Shown here: in pieces, positions 10,767 to 18,847 of the stretch
How positions within the stretch are numbered: the stretch's first letter is position 1
Layout of the letters: each line of letters starts with the position of its first letter
NCBI GenBank assembly: GCA_022843745.1
Contig: JALHNB010000004.1
Coordinates: 62,001-126,000, forward strand
From: Anaerolineae bacterium
Lineage (GTDB): Bacteria; Chloroflexota; Anaerolineae; Aggregatilineales; Phototrophicaceae
DNA length: 64,000 nucleotides
Direction: 5' to 3'
Translations under genes and position numbers: made by a program
Notes under the pieces: generated by a model
The model's input: the letters and a program-made list of their open reading frames with translations, nothing else
Database searches by the model: none
What the model was told of the DNA's origin: nothing

Positions 10767-11837
10767 TCAGTTCCAGGGCAGCGGACCTGCCAATCCGAAC
10801 TGCGAACCAACGACGGACAGATCGCGAATATCGACCCAGCCATCACCGTTGATGTCGGTTTCGACAACGGCTGCCGGGCCATCAAAATTGGCGGCGACCA
10901 GCGTCACATCCTTGATATCAATCAGGCCGTCCTGGTTAATATCGCCTGCCTTCAGGGTTGTCGGAGGAAGCTGCACTAGTTGTCCCTCAAGCACGCGGAC
11001 TTCCATCCGTGATGAGAGAAATCCCGGTGCGGAGGCATCCAACTGATAAATCCCCAGCGGCAGATCAGCGAATTGGAATGTGCCACTGCTATCGGAGGTC
11101 GCTTCGACCATTTCTGATGTGTTATCCAACCGCGTCAGGTTCAAACGGATCGCGACTTGCTTTTGCGTATTTTCATACAGCACAACGCCTGCGATTTGGC
11201 CCAGAGCTGCCGGAACGGGCGTGGGCGGAACCAGCGTCGGCGCACCATCAGGGACAAGCGTCGGTATCACCTCAGTCGGTTGGTCAATCACCTGTGTCGG
11301 CTGGACAACAGGGGTTTGCATGGCAGATTGTGGCGTTGTTTGTGTTGGCACTTGCGTCGCCTGAATAACCTGGGTCGGCACAGCCGACACTTGCGTAGGC
11401 TGGATAACCTGAGTCGGCACAGGCGGTACTTGTGTGGGCGAGGCAACGATAGGCGGCGCACTGGCAGGCGCGCCTGTCATCCATACAGACGGAATGACAA
11501 GCTTCTGATCTTTCATCACAGAAAAGCTGTAATTCCGAGGTGAATTACCCGGTTTTACAAGCGTTATCTGATAATTACCTTGTGGCAAATTCGGCACCAT
11601 GAACTGCGTGAAATCAAATTGGCTCGACACCGCCTGACGCACCTGTCCATCGGGCAGCGTAATCGTCACCTGAATATCGGGGTTGCTGCGCAGTTCGTTA
11701 TAGATCGCCAGTGTTGGCACCTGCGACATGGTAATCGTCATGGTCTGGCTAGAATCCTGTGCCAGGGCGATATACGCCCCGACGGTCATGAAAACTAGCC
11801 CGAAAATCGCAATAAGTGGAAAATATTTATTTACCAT
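10767..11837 (-). CDS. Secreted dockerin-type protein
   Basis: The 356-residue product has a signal peptide (residues 1-26, ending ALAQ), a short beta domain (about 30-118), a long Pro/Thr/Gln linker rich in PTQV units (about 128-210), a carboxypeptidase-regulatory-like beta sandwich (about 212-295) and a C-terminal type I dockerin (297-350). The dockerin shows two calcium loops, DINQDGLIDIKD and DINGDGWVDIRD, each followed by a helix (VTLVAANF, LSVVGSQF). Type I dockerins bind cohesins, and a cohesin protein is encoded just upstream, overlapping by 7 bases, so they are probably partners at the cell surface. No enzyme domain is present. Confidence 0.88.
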   Translation of the reverse strand: MVNKYFPLIAIFGLVFMTVGAYIALAQDSSQTMTITMSQVPTLAIYNELRSNPDIQVTITLPDGQVRQAVSSQFDFTQFMVPNLPQGNYQITLVKPGNSPRNYSFSVMKDQKLVIPSVWMTGAPASAPPIVASPTQVPPVPTQVIQPTQVSAVPTQVIQATQVPTQTTPQSAMQTPVVQPTQVIDQPTEVIPTLVPDGAPTLVPPTPVPAALGQIAGVVLYENTQKQVAIRLNLTRLDNTSEMVEATSDSSGTFQFADLPLGIYQLDASAPGFLSSRMEVRVLEGQLVQLPPTTLKAGDINQDGLIDIKDVTLVAANFDGPAAVVETDINGDGWVDIRDLSVVGSQFGLAGPLPWN

Positions 11838-12682
11838 ATCAACTGCTCCGATTGCTCTTGCAAAAGAAACTGACGACGCAAATTGACATAAACGCCGATA
11901 CTACTGGCGAACAACAGCAGACCAAGCAGGAACAAGAGGCTGCCGATGAGCAAAACCGGACGACCCATGATGCGCGGCGATACAGGCATTGATGCAGGGG
12001 CTGAAACTGGCGGCTCTGAATTGATCGGATCGGAAACTGATGGCTCTGCAACAGTCAGCGGGCGCATTTCCGGTGCAGGTTCCTGGGGCTGTATAACTTC
12101 TGTCTCAATATCGCCAGTATTGCCTGCATCGCTTGTATTGCCTGCATTACCCGCATTGATGGTTATTCCCTCAATCTGCGGCGTAACTTCATTAATATTC
12201 TGGGCGATTTTGCGACCATCCACTTCCGAAAATTCAGGCGAGAGCAGGCGCGCTTCGATGGGCATGATCTCCACAGCAGTGTCGGTCAATGCGCGGAATG
12301 TCAGAGTACCCAATACACCGCTGCCGCTTACAGGTTCGGCGGGCTGTGTGAGCGTCATCGCATATTCTACTGTTCCTTCGTTAGCGGTGTTCGCCAGCGT
12401 GAAGCTGGATTCCGTACCGAAAAACGGACCAGGCACAATCGCCTTATTTTCTGCTAAAACAACTTCGAGAGATTGCGAGTCATAGGTGAGTTTGAAGCTG
12501 CCACCATAGACCCCAACCGCATCGGCGATGTTGATGGTAACGCTGAACTCCTGCCCGGTGGTGACTTGTTGGTTGTCGGATGACAGCCAGACGCGGGGCG
12601 ACATTTCCTGAGCGCTGATAATGCCGATGAGCATCAAAGCGAGGCTGGCAGCGATAAGAATGATTAGGCTTTGAAGTTTCAT
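11831..12682 (-). CDS. Membrane-anchored cohesin-domain protein
   Basis: With the start at the second Met (12682, preceded by AGAGGA), the product has 283 residues. A signal peptide (1-24) leads into a cohesin module (about 26-176): VTTGQEFSVTINIADAVGVYGGSFKLTYD, then FTLANTANEGTVEYAMTL and LGTLTFRAL. A Pro/Glu/Ser linker follows, then a single transmembrane helix (about 241-265) and a short basic cytoplasmic tail. The likely topology is a cohesin displayed outside the cell, ready to hold a dockerin protein. It lies between two dockerin genes in one operon. An alternative ATG 24 bases upstream lacks a ribosome site. Confidence 0.87.
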   Translation of the reverse strand: MKLQSLIILIAASLALMLIGIISAQEMSPRVWLSSDNQQVTTGQEFSVTINIADAVGVYGGSFKLTYDSQSLEVVLAENKAIVPGPFFGTESSFTLANTANEGTVEYAMTLTQPAEPVSGSGVLGTLTFRALTDTAVEIMPIEARLLSPEFSEVDGRKIAQNINEVTPQIEGITINAGNAGNTSDAGNTGDIETEVIQPQEPAPEMRPLTVAEPSVSDPINSEPPVSAPASMPVSPRIMGRPVLLIGSLLFLLGLLLFASSIGVYVNLRRQFLLQEQSEQLIW

Positions 12683-12720
12683 GACTCTACAATCCTCTCG
12701 TTTCATAATTCATTAAAAGT

Positions 12721-12748
12721 GGGCATGTACCCGGTTGGATACATGCCC
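12721..12748. other. Intercistronic hairpin in cohesin/dockerin operon
   Basis: GGGCATGTA (12721-12729) pairs perfectly with TACATGCCC (12740-12748), loop 10 bases. On the minus strand it follows the 806-residue protein gene and is trailed by only ACTTTT, so it may be a leaky terminator or an mRNA-processing/stability element setting the ratio of the large protein to the two downstream ones. Confidence 0.65.
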
Positions 12749-12767
12749 TGGGGTAGTTCTTTATGGG

Positions 12768-15188
12768 TTATGGCAGCGGTGATTGCATACCGTAGTTGCC
12801 ACCCACCAGTGCCAGATCACTGACATTAACGTTGGTATCGCTGTTCAGATCGGCATTGCCAGGGACACCTGAGCCTTGCAGCCCGAAGTTTGCACCGATG
12901 AAGGTAGCGTCCACAATGTCAATCTTGCCGTTGTTATCTGTATCACCTGCGTTCAGCAGCAGCTTACCTGCATCAACGGTTGTGCCGTTGGCCGTCACGT
13001 TGAGCTGAGCTACGGCAGGAATATGCTGTGGCGAACTTACCAAAACGCCGTAAGTACCAATCGCCAGGCCAGTGAAACTGAATTTGCCGTCAGCAGCCGT
13101 GATAACTTCGCCTACTTTGGTTCGATCTGCCCTGTACAGTTCGACCTTAATCCCTGCGTTACTGGCACGATTCTGGTACTCTGCGACACCGGAAATCGTG
13201 CTAAGGCGTGCCGGGTCAGGTGTAGGTGTGTTCGTCGGCACGGACACAGGCGGTACAGTCGGTGTTGATGTCGGCACCAGCGTTGGCGCGGCAACAGTTG
13301 GTTCTTCCGTCGTCACGGGCGGAGCCGAAGTATAGGTGGTGTTGACGACGTTGATTTGCAGGTCGCGGCCATTTTCATCAACGGCCAGCACCGTACAATT
13401 CAGCTTACCGTCGCCGTTGCCAATCACGCTGTAAGCCAGGGTAAAGGCCGTCGCGTTACCAGTGATGGGTGTATTTGGCTGGATACGGCTGGCCGCCACC
13501 ATCCACTTACCATCTGCCTTGAAGCCATTATCGACAAAGAAGCTGTTGCTACTACCGAAGCCATCGCCATCGGTGCGTGTGGTGCCTTTCAGGATCGCCG
13601 GATCCACCGCGCACTGCGCCTGTATACCATAGACATTGCTCACGTTATACAACTTCAGCGCAACATTGATCATCTGGCCTACTGTCGCATTCGGAGGATT
13701 GACCTCAACGACGATAGCTGCGCCTGTGGGCGGGGGCTGCGTCGGTGCAGGTGTGGTCGGGACAGGTGTCTGTGGCACAGTCGTCGGGACAGGTGTAGTC
13801 GGGACAGGTGTGGGGGTATGATCGGTGCCATGCCCTGCGCCTGTGTATTTTGTGAAGAACCAGGTATTCCATTTTTTCCCCGCTGGCGAGATATCATGAT
13901 CTGCCTTAGCACAACTATTGCAAGGGTTATGGAAATATTGCCCCTCTTTATTAGCGAACGTGTTTAGAACGATGTCATCATAGTGAACAGGTACACAGTC
14001 CAATGAAGCCTGCGTACATGAGGTCTTCAGTGACATACCAAATCGATCAGCATAACCCCTGAAATTGGTTCTGCCGTTACCGTCTGGGTCAATCTTAACG
14101 TTACCAGTATGTTGCCCATCGAAAAACTCAGGAATAGGGGTTACATAGCCGATAAAAGCTGAAGTGACAGTTTGATCGTAACGGCAGTTGACATCTGCCA
14201 ACGTGCAATTAAATTGCCATTGATCCGGTGCGTTTATATTGATATTTCCGATAGGGTCAAATGACCGAACCTGGAAGCGGAAGCGACCACGTGCAAGCCC
14301 CCACCATTCCATCAAAGGACGCGGGCTGGTCTGCGTCGGTAAAGGTGATTGGAGTATTGGATGGCAGCGAACCTCATCACGCGCTTCAGGCCGATCCAGG
14401 GGCATATAAAGGGTATCGGCAGGCAGCGGGACAAATGTTTGTCGCACGCCATTGCCACATTCCAATGATCCTGCGGGGGGGACAAGTAACTGTCCAAAAT
14501 CGATCCAGCCACCCAATCGAATCATACCGCATGTACTGGGATCGCTGGGCTTATTGCATAAACGGCCTTCATAGCTGTAGGAATGCCAGCGCACAACGGC
14601 ATCGTGTGCTCCAAAAATACCATGAAACTGCAAACGGAAATCCGTCGTACAAGCGCTATCCGTTGGGCATTGCTGGTCACGCCTTACGATCCAGATGTAA
14701 CCTTCGTGCTTGAGGTCATTTTCCATTTGCTTATTGGCGATGAACTGGGCATTCGATTCGGTAGCCGTCGCAGCCTTAAAGGTCTGCCAGGGATATGAGA
14801 TCGATTTTCCGGGTTGTCCAAAATAAGAGCCTGGTTCCCCAAAAAGATCGTTCACATAATTGGGATCATCGCCGTGATTATGGTCGAAATGGCAGCGGGC
14901 CTCGATATTGACCAGCGAATGCCATTTATTCGGGTCATGCTCCGCCGCTGTACAGGGGCGGTCATAAACACCTGCATTAATATCGGCGCGTACCCGATTC
15001 AGATTTCCCATATTGATGCCAATTTCCAGTCCGTCGCCTCTGCCCGTACCAAAATTGGATGTAGAGACGGCGCTTTGAGCCGAGGTACTCCACATAATCA
15101 GAAGGTTAGGGAGGATAACGGTAGCCACAATTAGGAATATCTTTTTCCAGCGTTTTGCTGAACCTACGAGACTTAATCTATTCTCCAT
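12768..15188 (-). CDS. Large secreted protein with cohesin and dockerin modules
   Basis: 806 residues: signal peptide or N-terminal anchor (about 14-38); a cysteine-containing region I do not recognise (about 40-455); a Pro/Thr linker (457-487); a cohesin-type module (about 489-622, VVEVNPPNATVGQMINVALKLYNVSNVYGIQ); a second linker (621-660); a carboxypeptidase-regulatory-like domain (663-745); and a C-terminal type I dockerin (746-806) with calcium loops DTDNNGKIDIVD and DLNSDTNVNVSD. Bearing both partner modules it could chain with itself or with the membrane cohesin and the small dockerin encoded downstream. GAGGAG lies 8 bases before the ATG. The N-terminal region has many Cys, His and aromatic residues but no catalytic motif I can name. 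Confidence 0.85.
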   Translation of the reverse strand: MENRLSLVGSAKRWKKIFLIVATVILPNLLIMWSTSAQSAVSTSNFGTGRGDGLEIGINMGNLNRVRADINAGVYDRPCTAAEHDPNKWHSLVNIEARCHFDHNHGDDPNYVNDLFGEPGSYFGQPGKSISYPWQTFKAATATESNAQFIANKQMENDLKHEGYIWIVRRDQQCPTDSACTTDFRLQFHGIFGAHDAVVRWHSYSYEGRLCNKPSDPSTCGMIRLGGWIDFGQLLVPPAGSLECGNGVRQTFVPLPADTLYMPLDRPEARDEVRCHPILQSPLPTQTSPRPLMEWWGLARGRFRFQVRSFDPIGNININAPDQWQFNCTLADVNCRYDQTVTSAFIGYVTPIPEFFDGQHTGNVKIDPDGNGRTNFRGYADRFGMSLKTSCTQASLDCVPVHYDDIVLNTFANKEGQYFHNPCNSCAKADHDISPAGKKWNTWFFTKYTGAGHGTDHTPTPVPTTPVPTTVPQTPVPTTPAPTQPPPTGAAIVVEVNPPNATVGQMINVALKLYNVSNVYGIQAQCAVDPAILKGTTRTDGDGFGSSNSFFVDNGFKADGKWMVAASRIQPNTPITGNATAFTLAYSVIGNGDGKLNCTVLAVDENGRDLQINVVNTTYTSAPPVTTEEPTVAAPTLVPTSTPTVPPVSVPTNTPTPDPARLSTISGVAEYQNRASNAGIKVELYRADRTKVGEVITAADGKFSFTGLAIGTYGVLVSSPQHIPAVAQLNVTANGTTVDAGKLLLNAGDTDNNGKIDIVDATFIGANFGLQGSGVPGNADLNSDTNVNVSDLALVGGNYGMQSPLP

Positions 15189-15535
15189 CGATACATCTCC
15201 TCACATGCTTGTTTGGGATTCAATTTAGAAATAGTTGTGATGACTTTTCCTAAACACACTACCACAATACATTTACGCTTTTCGGAATACAAGTGTTGAG
15301 AATAGCCCCTTAGTCCTATAGGAAGTATTGATTAGGAGTTAAGTACCGTACATAATCTCTATTTTAATAATGTTTTGCAAACAAAAATTAAGTAAAGTAT
15401 AGTTTTTGTAACTTCCAGTGTTAACTTTATCTTTATTGATTTACGGATTTAAGAATCGGCTTTTCAATAGCAGAGGGTTCATGCACATGATAAAATACAT
15501 ACCGTTTTGCCCAACCAAACCAACAGGATACACCC
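15189..15535. other. AT-rich divergent intergenic region
   Basis: 347 bases between the cohesin/dockerin operon and the GlyA-GcvT fusion gene. It holds a good plus-strand promoter (15375-15403) and a possible weaker minus-strand one. I looked for a glycine riboswitch and saw neither its conserved pairing pattern nor a tandem aptamer. Confidence 0.5.
15375..15403 (+). promoter_or_regulatory. Sigma-70-type promoter for the GlyA-GcvT gene
   Basis: TTGCAA (15375-15380), 17-base spacer, TATAGT (15398-15403). Transcription would start near 15410, giving a leader of about 125 bases. Confidence 0.55.
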
Positions 15536-18500
15536 ATGCCACATTCTGACTTTTTATTTCGCGGGTATATTTCCGAGCTTGACCCGGATGTCGCCGAACT
15601 TATCCGGCACGAAACCGCGCGTCAGGCTCGCTACATTATTTTGATACCTTCCGAAAGCACGATTCCTGCTGCTGTGCGCGAGGCGCTGAGTTCCGCTTTC
15701 CATAATATTTATGCTGAAGGCTATCCACTGGACGAAACGCGCACCATGACCGAGGCGGAAATCCTCGATTACAACGCGCGTTTGCCGGAATATCGCCGAT
15801 TCGCCGATAAGCGCTATTACAAAGGCGTCGAGTATGCCAATATGCTCGAATCATTGGCGCGGCGGCGTGCGGCTGAACTATTCGCTACATCTCAATACTC
15901 CGCAGATCAACTCTTCGTCAATGTTCAGCCGCTTTCCGGCGCACCTGCCAACAATGCAATCTACACGGCGCTCCTTAATGTTGGCGATACGGTGATGGGC
16001 ATGGACTTAATTCAGGGTGGGCATCTTACGCACGGCAGCCCGGTCAACCGCAGCGGTATCAACTATAAAATTGTCAGCTATGGCATAAACCCCGAAACCG
16101 AACGTCTGGATTACGATCAGATCATGGCGCTGGCGAAAGAACATAAGCCCAGAATGATTATCGCAGGCTACAGCAGTTACCCATTTGCGCCGGATTTTCA
16201 TAAGTTCCGCGAGATCGCGAACGCGGTTGGCGCTTATCTGATGGCGGACATCGCTCATGTCGCTGGGTTGACCATTGCTGGTGAATATCCTAATCCGGTT
16301 GGCATCGCCGATGTCGTCAATTTCACGACGCATAAAACGCTGGCTGGGCCGCGTGGTGCAATCGTCATCACCCACCGCGCCGATCTAGCTGCCAAAATTG
16401 ACCGTGCGGTTTTCCCTGGCGAACAGGGCGGCCCGCATATGAACACCATCGCGGCGATGGCTGTCGCGCTCCGGCTGGCACACAGCGATCAATTTAAGCA
16501 ATTGCAGAAGCAAACTGTGCGGAACGCGGCACGGCTGGCGCAAAAATTGACCGAACATGGCCTCCACGTTCCCTATGGTGGTACGGATACGCATTTAATG
16601 GTGGTCGATTGCAAAAGTGTTGTCGGTCCTGACGGCACGACCTTGAGCGGCGATATGGCGGCGCGTATTCTCGATCTGACCGGAATCGTGCTGAATCGTC
16701 AAACTATTCCCGGCGATACAGGAGCGCTGCGGCCTTCCGGCATCCGCATCGGTACGCCCTGGATCACCCAGCGCGGATTTGGCGATGCTGAAATCGACAA
16801 ACTGGCCGAAATTATCGCACGAGTCTTGAAAGCTTGTGTACCTTTTAGCTACAGTGGCAAGCGGCGACCAGAACCCCGCGCGAAAATTGATTTTGACGTA
16901 TTGCAGCAGGCGAAAATAGATGTGCGCGATCTGGCAGCGAGTGTCGGCATTGATACCGATGCCACAGCCGACGCTTATCCACACTTCTATTATATGGAGA
17001 GCGACCCCGCAGCACGTGCATGGCAAACGCTGGCGATTAAAGGCGAATTGGCTGAATCATTCCTGAATACCGTCCTCACCAGCGATGTACTCGTGCTCCA
17101 ACCGGGCGACCAACAGCCAACATGGGTGCTTGGCGCGGACGGCGCACCGATCACGCGCGGCGTTTTGCAGCACACAGAGGACGGCTATCTACTGAATATC
17201 GCTCAAAATACCAATCGCGTCGCGGCGTGGCTGCGGGCTTTGTCCGATGGCTTTGCACTGTTCGATTCAAGCGATCCCTATGCCAAAGTTCCCGGCCCGG
17301 TGGATGTGCAAGTCATTGGTGCGGCACTAACCGATCAATTGACCGTTGATACCCATCGTGATTGGCCGGAAGGCACAGGTTATGCGCAAAAAGCCTATTT
17401 CATCGGCATCAATGGTGCGCCAAAAGCTGCGCCGCTGCCCGCTTTTAATTGGCAAGAACCGCAAATTAATGAACTCAAGACAACGCCGCTTCACGCGCTG
17501 CATAAAGAATTGAACGCGAAAATGGTCGAGTTCGCCGGATACGATATGCCTGTCTGGTACACTTCTGTAACCGAAGAACATCAGGCCGTGCGCATTCATG
17601 CAGGCATTTTCGATGTGACACATATGGGTGTTTTCGATGCCAAAGGCCAAGGCGCGGCGGCTTTTCTGGATACCGTCACGACCAACGATGTCGCAAAACT
17701 GGCAATTGGCGATTCGCACTACACCTATTTTCTGGATACCAACGGCATCCCATTTGACGACCTGATGATCTATCGTATGGCAGCCGATCATTTCCTCATC
17801 GTCGTGAATGCCTCCAATAACGACAAAAACTGGGCATGGCTCAACGCGGTAAAAGACGGCATGGTCATGATCGACTCCGCCGACCCCGGACGGCGCATCG
17901 AGGGCGCGGATCGCTTTGTCCTACGCGATTTACGCGCCGCTTCGTCAGGGGCGGATCAACGAGTAGACATCGCGCTGCAAGGGCCAGATAGCAAAAATAT
18001 TTTGCTCTCGCTGGGCGGCAGCGAAGAAGCCAAAGCCAAAATTAACGCACTCACATGGGCGAACGTGGCGCATGTCAACCTCGGCGGCTATGATTTGATC
18101 GTCTCGCGCACGGGCTACACGGGTGAACGTGTCGCTTATGAATTGTTCGTCCATCCTGACCGCGCCGCGCAGTTGTTCCGCGAGTTAATTTTGCACCATG
18201 CGACTCCCTGCGGATTAGCCGCCCGCGACAGTCTGCGCACCGAGGCCGGGCTGCCGCTTTATGGTCACGAACTCGCCGGGCCGCTGAATCTCAACCCTGC
18301 CGATGCCGGATTTAGCAATTACGTCAAATTGTGGAAGCCATTCTTCGTCGGTAAACCCGCCTACATCGCTCACGAACGCGAACGCGATGCCGAAATCGCG
18401 CGTTTCCGTCTGGATGTGAAGGGCGCACGTCCAGCGCACCAGGGCGACCCGGTAATCGACAAAAAAGGCCGCGTGGTTGGCATCGTCGCCAGTTGTAGCA

Positions 18501-18700
18501 TCGACGGTGATGGCTATCAAACCGGACAGGCTTATCTGAAGGCCGAATTTGGCGCGGAAAATACGCAGATCGCCGTATTCGCGGGTTCTGCCCGAACAAA
18601 AAGTGGCAAAGCCATCGTTGAGTTAGCGCTTGGCGACAAAATCCCGATGCCCGAACCGGCAACGGTGCTGAGCCGCTTCCCGAAAGCAAAGAAGAAGTAG
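15536..18700 (+). CDS. Serine hydroxymethyltransferase fused to aminomethyltransferase (GlyA-GcvT)
   Basis: A single 1054-residue chain. Residues 1 to about 440 are serine hydroxymethyltransferase (serine + THF to glycine + methylene-THF): IPSESTIPAAVREA, PLSGAPANNAIYTAL, DIAHVAGL and the PLP lysine K267 in FTTHKTLAGPRG. A 27-residue insertion (about 65-91) separates IYAEGYP from KRYYKG, which adjoin in ordinary SHMT. Residues about 650-1050 are GcvT, the T-protein of the glycine cleavage system: VEFAGYDMPVWY, IFDVTHMGVF, GYTGERVAYELFV, GLAARDSLRTEAGLPLYGHEL. Between them, residues about 498-582 look like a decayed copy of the GcvT N-terminal subdomain. Both enzymes handle THF one-carbon units and glycine, so fusion could link them. 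AGGA lies 7 bases before the ATG. GcvP, GcvH and Lpd are not in the window. Confidence 0.93.
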   Translation: MPHSDFLFRGYISELDPDVAELIRHETARQARYIILIPSESTIPAAVREALSSAFHNIYAEGYPLDETRTMTEAEILDYNARLPEYRRFADKRYYKGVEYANMLESLARRRAAELFATSQYSADQLFVNVQPLSGAPANNAIYTALLNVGDTVMGMDLIQGGHLTHGSPVNRSGINYKIVSYGINPETERLDYDQIMALAKEHKPRMIIAGYSSYPFAPDFHKFREIANAVGAYLMADIAHVAGLTIAGEYPNPVGIADVVNFTTHKTLAGPRGAIVITHRADLAAKIDRAVFPGEQGGPHMNTIAAMAVALRLAHSDQFKQLQKQTVRNAARLAQKLTEHGLHVPYGGTDTHLMVVDCKSVVGPDGTTLSGDMAARILDLTGIVLNRQTIPGDTGALRPSGIRIGTPWITQRGFGDAEIDKLAEIIARVLKACVPFSYSGKRRPEPRAKIDFDVLQQAKIDVRDLAASVGIDTDATADAYPHFYYMESDPAARAWQTLAIKGELAESFLNTVLTSDVLVLQPGDQQPTWVLGADGAPITRGVLQHTEDGYLLNIAQNTNRVAAWLRALSDGFALFDSSDPYAKVPGPVDVQVIGAALTDQLTVDTHRDWPEGTGYAQKAYFIGINGAPKAAPLPAFNWQEPQINELKTTPLHALHKELNAKMVEFAGYDMPVWYTSVTEEHQAVRIHAGIFDVTHMGVFDAKGQGAAAFLDTVTTNDVAKLAIGDSHYTYFLDTNGIPFDDLMIYRMAADHFLIVVNASNNDKNWAWLNAVKDGMVMIDSADPGRRIEGADRFVLRDLRAASSGADQRVDIALQGPDSKNILLSLGGSEEAKAKINALTWANVAHVNLGGYDLIVSRTGYTGERVAYELFVHPDRAAQLFRELILHHATPCGLAARDSLRTEAGLPLYGHELAGPLNLNPADAGFSNYVKLWKPFFVGKPAYIAHERERDAEIARFRLDVKGARPAHQGDPVIDKKGRVVGIVASCSIDGDGYQTGQAYLKAEFGAENTQIAVFAGSARTKSGKAIVELALGDKIPMPEPATVLSRFPKAKKK

Positions 18701-18701
18701 C

Positions 18702-18722
18702 TTTCAGCGGTCAGCAATCAGC
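18702..18722. repeat. GCTGA-core heptamer array (3 units)
   Basis: Directly after the GlyA-GcvT stop codon: TTTCAGC, GGTCAGC, AATCAGC, in strict 7-base register. Same family as 3936-3956 and 28712-28739. Confidence 0.75.
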
Positions 18723-18733
18723 TTAATTACAGT

Positions 18734-18767
18734 AAAAGCGCGGGGCAAAATGACCTCGCGCTTTTGT
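18734..18767 (+). terminator. Intrinsic terminator of the GlyA-GcvT gene
   Basis: AAAAGCGCG (18734-18742) pairs with CGCGCTTTT (18757-18765), extended inward by GGG/CCT pairs, followed by GTT; a T-rich 3' arm serves as the tail. Confidence 0.85.
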
Positions 18768-18847
18768 TACACTTTGGAAAGCAACCTGACACTCATAAGG
18801 TTGTATAATCAATACAAATATGATGTTCGGGTTTGATTGGAGAATTG

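Noticed and set aside
15189-15535. Glycine riboswitch before the GlyA-GcvT gene
   Set aside because: The context invites it, but the conserved aptamer segments and tandem arrangement were not seen.
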